DNA of 64,000 bases from Bacteroidales bacterium (GTDB lineage Bacteria; Bacteroidota; Bacteroidia; Bacteroidales; UBA1715): the NCBI GenBank assembly GCA_024409235.1, contig JAKSUA010000008.1, positions 35,947 through 99,946 on the forward strand, read 5' to 3'. The notes under the pieces were generated by a model. That model had not been told where the DNA came from. It did not search any database and saw only the letters and a list, made by a program, of their open reading frames with translations. The position numbers and the translations under genes are program-made. Positions 8,802 to 16,442 of the stretch are shown here, piece after piece (positions within the stretch are counted from its first letter, which is position 1; each line of letters opens with the position of its first letter).

Positions 8802-9473
8802 TTATTCGTAAATAGTAGTTTCTGTAGGAAGTACGGTAGGATATTGTGATTTAGAGTTTTTAAATTTTTTGTTTCCTAATTCTCTAACTAATTTACATAA
8901 AGAATCCTTGTCTTCACAAGAATAACGGAAATTGTTCCCTTTTACTAATACGTTGAAAGATAGGTCTTTGTTGATTTGAATTAATGCGTGAGCAGAAATT
9001 ATGTTTGCAACAGTTGTTGTAAGCATATAGTTGTTTTCCAATTCAATGTCTGCTGTAGAAATTGTGTCGTTTTCGTTGATTATAGGAATGATTCCTAACG
9101 ATAGTAATTTCTTGAATGTATTTTTTGCATTGAATTGCTGTTTCGGATTGTTGATGAAATCGCGGGCAAGCAATACTTGGGCAATCATTTGTGTGTATTC
9201 ATCAAAGATGTTTTGATAACGTTTGATTAGCTCAACTTGTCCAATGGCAGCAAGAGCCTGTTTGTCGCTTAATGCAACTGGATATTTTTTTAATCCTGTT
9301 TGTTCTATTCCCGAAGCAATTGCACCGGCTGTAACAAGAATAACATCGCTTTCGCTGTTTCTAATGTTGGAAAGAACCATTGCAATGTGGTTTAACATGC
9401 TTTTTTGGATGAAATATTTTTCGTTGATAAGTGTGCCTTCCTCAACATTGAAAACTAAACGTAATTTTGTCAT
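8802..9473 (-). CDS. Glutamate 5-kinase-like (amino acid kinase fold) protein, degenerate
   Basis: A 223-residue amino-acid-kinase-fold protein. Several glutamate-5-kinase (ProB) signatures are visible: VTAGAIASG (compare VSSGAVAAG), QALAAIGQVELIKRY, AQVLLARDF and IPIINENDTIS. The following GDND segment, which binds substrate in ProB, reads ENNY here, and the C-terminal part of the kinase core plus the PUA domain are missing. The N-terminal glycine-rich phosphate-binding stretch is also altered (FNVEEGTL). It may be a paralogue with altered or lost activity, co-transcribed with the aminotransferase-like gene. The true biosynthetic proB should be sought elsewhere. Confidence 0.7.
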   Translation of the reverse strand: MTKLRLVFNVEEGTLINEKYFIQKSMLNHIAMVLSNIRNSESDVILVTAGAIASGIEQTGLKKYPVALSDKQALAAIGQVELIKRYQNIFDEYTQMIAQVLLARDFINNPKQQFNAKNTFKKLLSLGIIPIINENDTISTADIELENNYMLTTTVANIISAHALIQINKDLSFNVLVKGNNFRYSCEDKDSLCKLVRELGNKKFKNSKSQYPTVLPTETTIYE

Positions 9474-9541
9474 CAGATTTATGCTTAAAAATTGCGGGTA
9501 AATATATATTTTTACTTGCGAATTTTAAAATCAAAATTTCA

Positions 9542-11620
9542 ATGAAGAAATTTTTTTCTTTTTTGTTTGAAAACAAAGCTGTAATTCTTTCGTCAATTCT
9601 GTTTTCGCTTGGCATAGCGTTGATTATGATTATGTTACCAAACGAAAAGAAATTTAAATTTGAATATCAGCAGAATAAAGTGTGGCTTCACGATGATTTA
9701 TATGCCCCTTTTAGCTTCTCTATTGATAAGACAGAAGAGGAAATTATGAGGCAGCGTGACAGTATTTTGCTGAAATTTTCTCCATGTTATACCTATGATT
9801 CCACTACATATAAACGTGTGACGGACACTATATTTAATAGATACATAAATTCGTTGGGACATTTTGTTCCTGATTCTATTAATGACTTCCATTCGTTAAT
9901 GAAGTCGCAGGGATTGGGCGAGTTTGAAGTTTTGCTACGTTCAATTTATGATTTTGGAATAATAGATGTTCAGAAACCATATAAAACATTATTGGTTGAG
10001 AAAGGAAACCAGAATCTCCGTTTTTCGATTCATTCAATCCGTACTTTGCCGGAAGCTCATGGTGATTTGATGAAAAAGATACCTGAAAGTTACGATTCAA
10101 TTCATCGGGTAAAATTCAAGGAAATAATTTATTCTTCGTTAGTACCCAATACTATATATAATGAAGAGGTTTCGTCGTATAGAAAAACGCAGTTACTCGC
10201 AACTGTTTCCGAAAAATATGGCTATGTTGGTGAAGGAACGAGAATTATTAGCCGAGGTTCTGTTGTAACGGAAAAGGATAAAAAAGTTCTTGATTCTTTG
10301 AAAAAAGAATATGAGGCTGGCAACGTGACTTTCGATGGCAAATTAGCAATCTGGGGTGGACAGAGCATATTGATTCTTGTTGCATTCTTTGTAATGATAT
10401 TGTTGATACAATATTCTGATCCGTCTGCTTTTAAAAAGGTTAAGTATTCTTTGTTTATTGTTACTGTTGTTGTGCTTTTTGTGGCAATGGCAACGGCAAC
10501 GCTGAGGTTTAATCATGTAAGTATTTATTTGATTCCTTACGTAGCATTGCCGATTTTAATCAAGAATTTTTTGAATGCCCGGGTAGCTTTGTTTGTACAC
10601 ATTGTTACCATGCTGATAATTGGATTTATTGCTCCTAATCCATTTGATTTCACTTTTTTGCAGATTTCTGTAGGTGTGATTGCCTTGCATAGTCTTGGAA
10701 ATCATTATCAAAGAAGCTTTTTGTTTTGGACGGCGATAATATCATTTGTTTCATATTCTGTAATATATTTTGGTTTGTCGTTGGTGAAACTTGGTGGCGT
10801 GAGCGATATTGAATGGACTAAACTGTTATGGTTCTTCTCAAGTTGCGTACTGCTGCTTACTACATATTTGTTGATCTTTATTTTTGAAAAAATATTTAGA
10901 TTCCCATCGGATATTACTTTATTTGAACTTTCCGACACCAGTCGTGGTTTGTTACGCGAATTGTCGGACAAGGCACCTGGAACATTTCAACATTCATTGC
11001 AGGTTGCAAATTTTGTTGAAGTCGCTTTACGGGAGATAGGTGGAAATGCACTGCTTGGTCGCATTGGCGGATTGTATCACGATGTGGGAAAGTTAAAGAA
11101 TCCCGCGTTTTTTGTTGAGAATCAAATGTTTAAAGATAATCCTCATGATAATCTTCCTCCAGAGAAAAGTGCTCAAATAATTATTGACCATGTGATTTAT
11201 GGGAAAGAATTGGCCCGTAAAAATGGATTGCCTGCATCGTTAGTTCAGATTATTTACGGACATCATGGAAATTCAAAGACAGCTTTTTTCCTTGATAAAT
11301 ATAAAAAACTGCATCCTGGAGAAATTTTTGATGAGAAAATGTTCCAATATCCGACTTCAAAAGTCGTTAATCGTGAACTTGCCGTAATAATGATTGCAGA
11401 TGGCGTGGAAGCTGCTTCACGAAGTGCTCATCTTGAATCGAGAGAGCAAATAGAAGCGTTGGTTCAGAAAATTGTGGACAATTTGATTCAAAATAAGCAG
11501 CTGGAATTTGCAGATATAACATTGAAGGATTTGGATGTGGTAAAAGGTGTGTTTGTAGAGAAATTAGTTAATCTGTATCATGCCCGTGTACCATACCCGG
11601 AAACAAATGCTGTGAAGTAA
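9542..11620 (+). CDS. 7TM-HD family protein, PgpH-type cyclic-di-AMP phosphodiesterase
   Basis: Membrane HD-domain protein related to Listeria PgpH, which hydrolyses cyclic di-AMP. Order: N-terminal helix (about residues 12-35), a large extracytoplasmic 7TMR-HDED region to about residue 260, seven membrane helices (about 275-450) and a cytoplasmic HD domain. The HD signature is clear: FQHSLQVANF, then GGLYHDVGKLKNP, IIDHVIYG and YGHHG. The frame is open from a codon at 9467, but the ATG at 9542 gives the normal MKKFF start. The protein overlaps the next gene by one base (TAATG), so the two are translationally coupled. Confidence 0.88.
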   Translation: MKKFFSFLFENKAVILSSILFSLGIALIMIMLPNEKKFKFEYQQNKVWLHDDLYAPFSFSIDKTEEEIMRQRDSILLKFSPCYTYDSTTYKRVTDTIFNRYINSLGHFVPDSINDFHSLMKSQGLGEFEVLLRSIYDFGIIDVQKPYKTLLVEKGNQNLRFSIHSIRTLPEAHGDLMKKIPESYDSIHRVKFKEIIYSSLVPNTIYNEEVSSYRKTQLLATVSEKYGYVGEGTRIISRGSVVTEKDKKVLDSLKKEYEAGNVTFDGKLAIWGGQSILILVAFFVMILLIQYSDPSAFKKVKYSLFIVTVVVLFVAMATATLRFNHVSIYLIPYVALPILIKNFLNARVALFVHIVTMLIIGFIAPNPFDFTFLQISVGVIALHSLGNHYQRSFLFWTAIISFVSYSVIYFGLSLVKLGGVSDIEWTKLLWFFSSCVLLLTTYLLIFIFEKIFRFPSDITLFELSDTSRGLLRELSDKAPGTFQHSLQVANFVEVALREIGGNALLGRIGGLYHDVGKLKNPAFFVENQMFKDNPHDNLPPEKSAQIIIDHVIYGKELARKNGLPASLVQIIYGHHGNSKTAFFLDKYKKLHPGEIFDEKMFQYPTSKVVNRELAVIMIADGVEAASRSAHLESREQIEALVQKIVDNLIQNKQLEFADITLKDLDVVKGVFVEKLVNLYHARVPYPETNAVK

Positions 11621-12402
11621 TGGACAAATACAATATTCATGGAATATTTCTCGGTACGGGAACATCGCAGGGCGTTCCTGTAATAGGTTGTAACTGCGTT
11701 GTTTGTAATTCCTCAGATCCTCGGGATAACCGTTTGCGAACTTCCTTTTTCCTTGATGTTGAAGGTGTTCATATAGTGATTGATGCAGGATGCGATTTTC
11801 GTCAGCAAATGTTACGAAACCATATAGTGTCACTTGACGCACTGCTGATAACACACGAACATAAAGATCATCTGGCAGGTTTGGACGATATTCGTCCGTT
11901 TAATTTCATGCATTTTACACCTCTTCCTATATATGCAGAACACCGAGTAGTAGAGGCAATAAAAAGAGAATTTGCGTATGTGTTTGTTGAAAATCCATAT
12001 CCGGGTTCTCCGATGATGAATGTTCAGGAAATAACAGTACAGCCATTTGAATTTAAAGGAATAAAAATCCAGCCATTGCGGGTAAACCATTTAAAATTGC
12101 CGATTTTAGGTTATAGAGTAGGACAGTTTGCGTACATAACAGACTGTTCATTTATTCCTGAAGAAACAATGGAGATGTTGGATGGGGTAGAGTGTCTGGT
12201 TATTAATGCCTTACGTTTTGAAGAACATTATTCCCATTTCTGCGTATCGCAGGCTTTGGAAGTAATAAATAAAGTAAAGCCTAAACAGGCGTATTTAACA
12301 CATTGTAGTCATGATATTGGTTTTTATGAGGAAACAAGTCTTATATTGCCCGAGAATGTGTTTCTTGCTTACGATGGGTTGCAGATAGATTTAAAGAAAT
12401 GA
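11620..12402 (+). CDS. MBL-fold metallohydrolase (PhnP-like)
   Basis: Metallo-beta-lactamase-fold hydrolase of the PhnP/phosphoribosyl cyclic phosphodiesterase-like group. The N-terminus carries GTGTSQGVPVIGCNCVVC, with a cysteine cluster found in this group, followed by IDAGCDFRQQ and the metal motif THEHKDHLAGLDD (HxHxDH). Later YITDCSFIPEE and a C-terminal THCSHD complete the metal site. At 260 residues it is a normal single-domain enzyme. It is coupled by start/stop overlaps both upstream (TAATG) and downstream (ATGA). The physiological substrate is not evident; PhnP activity is not assumed, because no phosphonate genes are nearby. Confidence 0.85.
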   Translation: MDKYNIHGIFLGTGTSQGVPVIGCNCVVCNSSDPRDNRLRTSFFLDVEGVHIVIDAGCDFRQQMLRNHIVSLDALLITHEHKDHLAGLDDIRPFNFMHFTPLPIYAEHRVVEAIKREFAYVFVENPYPGSPMMNVQEITVQPFEFKGIKIQPLRVNHLKLPILGYRVGQFAYITDCSFIPEETMEMLDGVECLVINALRFEEHYSHFCVSQALEVINKVKPKQAYLTHCSHDIGFYEETSLILPENVFLAYDGLQIDLKK

Positions 12403-12917
12403 AAACAGTATTTTTGGATAGAGACGGTGTAATAAACGATGGAACATTGTATTACACGTATAAAATAGAGGATTTTAAGTTTAACGACGGACTGTTTGAG
12501 GGCTTAAAAATGCTTCGTGACGCAGGATTTAGTTTTGTAGTTGTAACCAATCAGGGTTGTGTGGCAAAGGGAATCTGTTCTGCGGAAGATGTTGAAAATC
12601 TTCATAAATACATGTGCGGAGAATTGAAAAAGCAGGGGATAGAAATCTTAGAGGTGTATTATTGTCCTCATCATCCGGATGTTTCAGGAAGTTGTGAATG
12701 CAGGAAACCCGGAACACTTATGTTGGAAAATGCAATAGAAAAATATAATATCAATAGAGAGCAGTCTTTCCTAATCGGCGATGGAAGCCGTGATATAGAG
12801 GCTGCGGAACGGGCTGGAATAAAGGGTATAAAGATTGAAAAGAATGAATCTATTGTCCCATATTGCAGACAAATAATAAATTTGTCAAAAGAGTATAAAA
12901 GTTCCGAAAAAATCTGA
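12399..12917 (+). CDS. gmhB: GmhB-like HAD phosphatase (heptose bisphosphate phosphatase family)
   Basis: HAD subfamily IIIA phosphatase that probably removes the C7 phosphate from D-glycero-D-manno-heptose 1,7-bisphosphate during ADP-heptose synthesis. Catalytic motif I is FLDRDGVIND, motif II VVTNQG, and motif IV LIGDGSRDIEAA. The zinc-binding loop CPHHP...CECRKPG is the GmhB hallmark. Length 172 residues is normal. A histidinol-phosphatase role (HisB-N) is the main alternative because the families share these motifs. The start overlaps the upstream hydrolase by 4 bases. gmhA lies at 49.8 kb. Confidence 0.82.
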   Translation: MKTVFLDRDGVINDGTLYYTYKIEDFKFNDGLFEGLKMLRDAGFSFVVVTNQGCVAKGICSAEDVENLHKYMCGELKKQGIEILEVYYCPHHPDVSGSCECRKPGTLMLENAIEKYNINREQSFLIGDGSRDIEAAERAGIKGIKIEKNESIVPYCRQIINLSKEYKSSEKI

Positions 12918-13005
12918 GTAGATATTTTTTTATTTGAAATATTTTCAGTTATTTTGCAACCCGATTTAAGAGGAACTAGTACATAATAGCAAATAAGAAG
13001 ATACA

Positions 13006-13248
13006 ATGTATAGAATTTGTCAAATTACAGGAAAGAGAGCAATGAGTGGAAATAATGTTTCTCACTCAAACGCTAAAACAAAACGAGTTTTTGATGTAAA
13101 CTTGCTTGAAAAGAAATTCTATTTAGCAGAGGAAGACAGATGGATTACCCTTCGTGTTTCAGCAAATGGATTGAGAACAATCAATAAAAAAGGCCTTAGC
13201 CAAGCATTGAAAGATGCAAAAGCTAAAGGATATATTCAAAATTATTAA
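13006..13248 (+). CDS. rpmB: 50S ribosomal protein bL28
   Basis: bL28 is a component of the large ribosomal subunit. The sequence [21 protein letters not shown] followed by AKTKRVF is diagnostic, and the 80-residue length is normal. It starts a short ribosomal operon rpmB-rpmG-DUF4295, with 11- and 9-base gaps, closed by a strong terminator at 13632. A loosely conserved -7-like TTATTTTG lies about 55 bases upstream. Confidence 0.97.
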   Translation: MYRICQITGKRAMSGNNVSHSNAKTKRVFDVNLLEKKFYLAEEDRWITLRVSANGLRTINKKGLSQALKDAKAKGYIQNY

Positions 13249-13259
13249 TATACACGGCA

Positions 13260-13442
13260 ATGGCAAAGAAAGGTAATAGAGTACAAGTTATTCTTGAATG
13301 TACAGAACAAAAGGAAAGCGGTGTACCAGGAATGTCTCGTTATATCACAACGAAGAATCGTAAAAACACTCCTGACAGATTGGAAATGAAAAAATACAAT
13401 CCATATCTAAGAAAAGTAACTGTTCACAGAGAAATTAAATAA
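13260..13442 (+). CDS. rpmG: 50S ribosomal protein bL33
   Basis: bL33, a small large-subunit protein of 60 residues. The segments [29 protein letters not shown] and [14 protein letters not shown] match the family. Only one cysteine is present, so this is the zinc-free (C-minus) form. It is the middle gene of the ribosomal operon. Confidence 0.97.
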   Translation: MAKKGNRVQVILECTEQKESGVPGMSRYITTKNRKNTPDRLEMKKYNPYLRKVTVHREIK

Positions 13443-13451
13443 TTCTAAACT

Positions 13452-13607
13452 ATGGCAAAGAAAGTTGTTGCAACCCTTCAAAAAGGTGCTGGTAAAGAGT
13501 TTACAAAGGTTATTAAATCTGTAAAATCTGAAAAAACAGGTGCATACGTTTTCACAGAAGAAATCGTACCTAACGCAGAAGTTCAAGCTTATTTGAATAA
13601 GAAATAA
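13452..13607 (+). CDS. DUF4295 small basic protein, ribosome-associated
   Basis: A 51-residue basic protein beginning MAKKVVATLQKGAGKEFTK and ending AYLNKK. It matches DUF4295, found almost only in Bacteroidetes and consistently placed directly after rpmB-rpmG. From memory, a protein of this kind was seen in a Bacteroidetes ribosome structure and named as an additional large-subunit protein; that link is recalled rather than demonstrated here. The gene is short and easily missed. It is followed by the operon terminator. Confidence 0.88.
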   Translation: MAKKVVATLQKGAGKEFTKVIKSVKSEKTGAYVFTEEIVPNAEVQAYLNKK

Positions 13608-13631
13608 TAAATTTCTTAATATTATAAACAG

Positions 13632-13662
13632 AAAGCCTTATCAGAAATGATGAGGCTTTTTT
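13632..13662 (+). terminator. Rho-independent terminator of the rpmB operon
   Basis: Stem AAAGCCTTATCA / TGATGAGGCTTT (one G-T pair) with a GAAA-like loop, followed by a T run. Confidence 0.9.
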
Positions 13663-13718
13663 GTTTGTGCCTCGCAAGAGTGTATCTTTTTTATCAATAC
13701 TGCGTTTGCTTTTATAAA

Positions 13719-13750
13719 TTGGATGAAAGTAGGGCCACTCATTACATTTG
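13719..13750 (+). promoter_or_regulatory. Bacteroidetes promoter for the lipocalin gene
   Basis: TTG at 13719-13721 is separated by 21 bases from TACATTTG at 13743-13750, matching the TTTG-N19..21-TAnnTTTG pattern. It predicts a leader of roughly 45 bases before the ATG at 13804. Confidence 0.65.
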
Positions 13751-13803
13751 TTCTGTTCTAAAATCCTATACGAATATGTGTAATGTAGTAAAAAAGTATT
13801 GTT

Positions 13804-14328
13804 ATGAAAAAGATGTTATTGAAAGTAATTTGCGGAGCATCAATAGTTGGTTGCTCTGCTTGTGGTTCAACAATTAATACGACAACAGTTTCTGAATTAG
13901 ATTTAGAGCAGTTTATGGGACAATGGTACGAAATTGCTCGTTTCGACCACAGTTTTGAGCGTGATTTAGTTGGTTGTACTGCTGACTATTCAATGCAACA
14001 AAATGGAATGGTTAAGGTTGTGAATTCTGGATATGAGAAGGATTTCAACGGTAACTTTAAGCAATCGATAGGCATAGCCCGTCGTCCGAACGATGAGGTG
14101 CCTGGACGGTTAGAAGTATCGTTTTTCCTTTGGTTCTATTCTGATTATAATATTCTGTATATTTCGCCCGATTACGATTATGTGTTGGTTGGAAGTAGTA
14201 GCGATAAGTATCTGTGGATATTGAATCGTTTGCCACAAATGGATCCTGATGCTCGTGAGAAAGTTTTGGCTGTTGCCAGAGAACATGGGTATGATACGAG
14301 AAAATTAATATGGGTTTCTCAAAAATAA
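13804..14328 (+). CDS. Blc-like lipocalin lipoprotein
   Basis: Outer-membrane lipocalin lipoprotein, probably binding lipids or other hydrophobic ligands in the envelope. The signal sequence MKKMLLKVICGASIVGC ends in a lipobox-like IVGC with the acyl-Cys at residue 17; a second Cys occurs at 20. The mature part shows the lipocalin signature FMGQWYEIARFDHSFERDL and the second conserved region YDYVLVGSSSDKYLWILNR. At 174 residues it is close to E. coli Blc. It is monocistronic, with its own promoter and a decayed region downstream. Confidence 0.9.
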   Translation: MKKMLLKVICGASIVGCSACGSTINTTTVSELDLEQFMGQWYEIARFDHSFERDLVGCTADYSMQQNGMVKVVNSGYEKDFNGNFKQSIGIARRPNDEVPGRLEVSFFLWFYSDYNILYISPDYDYVLVGSSSDKYLWILNRLPQMDPDAREKVLAVAREHGYDTRKLIWVSQK

Positions 14329-14358
14329 CATTGTTTTGATTTTTTGAAAAATATTGCA

Positions 14359-14379
14359 GGGCGGGGGTCTGCTCCGCCC
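14359..14379. repeat. REP-like GC-rich palindrome 1
   Basis: GGGCGG...CCGCCC inverted repeat with a short loop in an otherwise AT-rich region, next to a RAYT transposase remnant. Confidence 0.6.
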
Positions 14380-14384
14380 CAAAT

Positions 14385-14672
14385 GATGGTGAAAATAATG
14401 GAATATATGGGGTAGGGCAGAGCCCTGCCCCTACGGTTGGCGACATTGTGTGTGCATTCAAATCGTTAACAACGAAATTGTATAATTTGTTGAATGATAC
14501 GCCTGGTTATAAATTATGGCAACGGAATTATTACGAACATATAATCCGCACGCAAAAATCGTATGAAAACATATCAAATTATATTCAATCCAACCCATCC
14601 CGATGGCATTCGGATTGTATGAATGTATCGTATGTTCGTACCGCGTATGCCCTTGATGAACGTTGGAAATGA
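14385..14672 (+). pseudogene. C-terminal remnant of a REP-associated tyrosine transposase (RAYT/IS200-like)
   Basis: The open frame reads PTVGDIVCAFKSLTTK, then YKLWQRNYYEHIIR, SYENISNYI and NPSRWHSD, which are conserved C-terminal elements of RAYT (Y1/IS200-like) transposases. The catalytic N-terminal half with the HUH and Tyr motifs is absent, so this is a dead fragment. A GC palindrome lies within its upstream part, as expected for the REP sequences these enzymes mobilise. The fragment ends tail-to-tail against a truncated KilA-N gene. Confidence 0.75.
14413..14433. repeat. REP-like GC-rich palindrome 2
   Basis: GGGCAG-agcc-CTGCCC hairpin, flanked by TA and CTA. It has the same sequence theme as the element at 15161. 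Confidence 0.7.
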
Positions 14673-14694
14673 TGGGGCGTAGGTCATACGACCA

Positions 14695-14976
14695 AGATTC
14701 AATCCATTTCTTTGGTGACATAGTGAAAGCGTGCAAATCTGCTTCTTTTTTAAACCTATCGAATTCGATAGGTTTAAAATTTGGATTGTATAATGTTTCC
14801 CATATTCCAAGATATTCTATAGTGTTTCTATTTCTCATCCAGTTACATATTACAATAAAAATATCATTGGTAATATGTTTTGCTATATCCGTTAACGAAA
14901 TATAATCATTGTCATTAACCGATATAATGGTGATTTCTGAATCTTGTACAGTAATTTTTGCTGTTGTGTTTGGCAA
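14695..14976 (-). pseudogene. Truncated KilA-N domain gene
   Basis: The N-terminal KilA-N DNA-binding domain is recognisable: NDNDYISLTDIAKH, NWMRNRNTIEYLGIWE, NPNFKPIEFDRFKKEA and AFTMSPKKWIE. After SPKKWIE the expected continuation (TNAIGI-like) is lost and the frame runs into unrelated sequence, exactly where the RAYT remnant begins. The gene was therefore cut, probably by that insertion or a later deletion. KilA-N proteins are common in phages and mobile islands. Function is likely lost. Confidence 0.75.
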
Positions 14977-15272
14977 ATATAGAATGTTTTTCAGGGAATT
15001 ACAAATTAGTGAAAATGAGGGTTTTATATTTGTTTGTAAGTAGTTAGATATTGTTCGATTTGTTAATGGTTATTTGTGAAAAAAATTAAAAATGTTGGTT
15101 CGTAAGGTTATACGATCATATTATCCCAATAAACAATATTTATATATGCGTATTATATTGGGCAGGGCAGAGCTCTGCATTTACAAGTGTTATATCGTAA
15201 ATTATTGATTTTTACGCAGTAACGGTTGATTTTTTTAAAAGAATAACCTTTGTAAGGTTACCATTACGAACA
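14977..15272. other. Gene-free decayed stretch with a third REP-like palindrome
   Basis: No credible coding frame. It contains GGGCAGGGCAGAGCTCTGC at 15160-15178, whose core GCAGAGCTCTGC is a perfect palindrome, and an AACCTT...AAGGTT inverted repeat near 15245-15259. The latter could be a weak terminator for the minus-strand regulator gene. Confidence 0.6.
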
Positions 15273-16220
15273 TTACTTTACTAAATCAATGTCTATCAAA
15301 TTGTTAACAATCGCATAGATTGTAAGACCTGCAAGGGAATGAATTTGTAGTTTGCGAACAATATTTCTACGGTGAGTTATAACGGTATGAATCGAAATAC
15401 ACAAATGATCGGCTATTTCCTTATTTGCCATTCCTTGTACCAGACAAATAATCACGTCTTTTTCGCGATCGGAAATTGCTTCGTTAGTAGATGTGTTACC
15501 TATCATTGAAGAAAGTTTTAACGACACATCCTCGTTTTGTATTTTTTGTTCAAGCACACGAATTGCAGGAATAAAAATCTCATCTTCCACATTACTATGG
15601 TTATTCAACCATTCTTCGTTATTATACAAATCGTATAGTGTAGCCGTAAGTTTATTGTTTGTAAGCGAATCGGCAGGAAGATACTTTATAATAATGTGCT
15701 TCAATTCCAACAACTTACTGGTTGTTTCGCTATGATGTTTCGAGAAAATCTCCACATTATAATTATTCATCTGCACCCCTTGCAACAAGGCTTCTACATA
15801 CGGGAAGAATGTCTTTTCTTCGTATTTCATATGCAATTGAATAGAACGAGCATATTCGTCATAAATACGAAGAATTAAAATTGCAAGATTGTCTTTTAAA
15901 TCAAGCGCATCTTCAAGATTTTTTCGAATAGATGGCAATTGAAAATCCAAGAAATACTTATGCGATGCACGAAGGTACGACATCAATGTTTGCACCGATA
16001 ATTTTTCGTACTCCTTTTGATTATACCCATTAATAATGTAATTCACGACAGATAAAAATGTATAACAATCAACTCCTTGCTGGTCGCAAACTTCTTGTAC
16101 GGTTTTATCTCCAAAACCAAGGTTTATACCGAAAGCACCAAGTCCTTGTAAGACACTATAATTGTCGCGAATAAGTTCTATCATCTTATCATTCGCTTCG
16201 TACAATTTCATCCGTTTCAT
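15273..16220 (-). CDS. Hemerythrin-like domain fused to LuxR-type HTH regulator
   Basis: A 315-residue cytosolic protein with two recognisable parts. The N-terminal and middle part resembles ScdA/RIC iron-sulfur repair proteins: VCDQQGVDCYTFLSVVNYI (ScdA_N/DUF542-like), then a four-helix hemerythrin-like region with HKYFLDF, HMKYEEKTFFPY, FSKHHSETTSKL and HSNVEDEIFIPAI supplying His/Glu/Asp ligands for a di-iron site. The C-terminal 65 residues are a LuxR HTH: ISDREKDVIICLVQGMANKEIADHL and HTVITHRRNIVRKL. It is probably a di-iron sensor of oxygen, NO or redox state acting directly on DNA. It is divergently transcribed from the redox cluster it may control. Confidence 0.85.
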   Translation of the reverse strand: MKRMKLYEANDKMIELIRDNYSVLQGLGAFGINLGFGDKTVQEVCDQQGVDCYTFLSVVNYIINGYNQKEYEKLSVQTLMSYLRASHKYFLDFQLPSIRKNLEDALDLKDNLAILILRIYDEYARSIQLHMKYEEKTFFPYVEALLQGVQMNNYNVEIFSKHHSETTSKLLELKHIIIKYLPADSLTNNKLTATLYDLYNNEEWLNNHSNVEDEIFIPAIRVLEQKIQNEDVSLKLSSMIGNTSTNEAISDREKDVIICLVQGMANKEIADHLCISIHTVITHRRNIVRKLQIHSLAGLTIYAIVNNLIDIDLVK

Positions 16221-16255
16221 TTGACTTACTTTTTACAATACAAAGGTCTTTGTTT

Positions 16256-16304
16256 TTGTGGAATGTACAATCATCATTTGTAGGTATTTGTACAAAATCC
16301 ACAA
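16256..16304. promoter_or_regulatory. Inverted repeat in the divergent control region (candidate operator)
   Basis: TTGTGGAATGTACA at 16256-16269 and TGTACAAAATCCACAA at 16289-16304 form an imperfect inverted repeat (TTGTGGA/TCCACAA and GTAC/GTAC). It lies in the 222-base gap between the hemerythrin-LuxR gene and the porin gene. This is a plausible regulator binding site by position only. Confidence 0.45.
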
Positions 16305-16442
16305 TAAACCATAACAAAAATAAGGTAGAACAATACTCACTTGTAATTAGTATCTGAATTTTTCAATTTTTCTTTTTACCAAAATTTTGGGATTTCACAC
16401 CACAAAAATCACTCGTTTTTTTGCACTGTAAAATTCTGAATA

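Noticed and set aside
14057..14461. Minus-strand frame of 134 codons opposite the lipocalin gene
   Set aside because: It is antisense to a well-supported lipocalin, with no family similarity or credible start.
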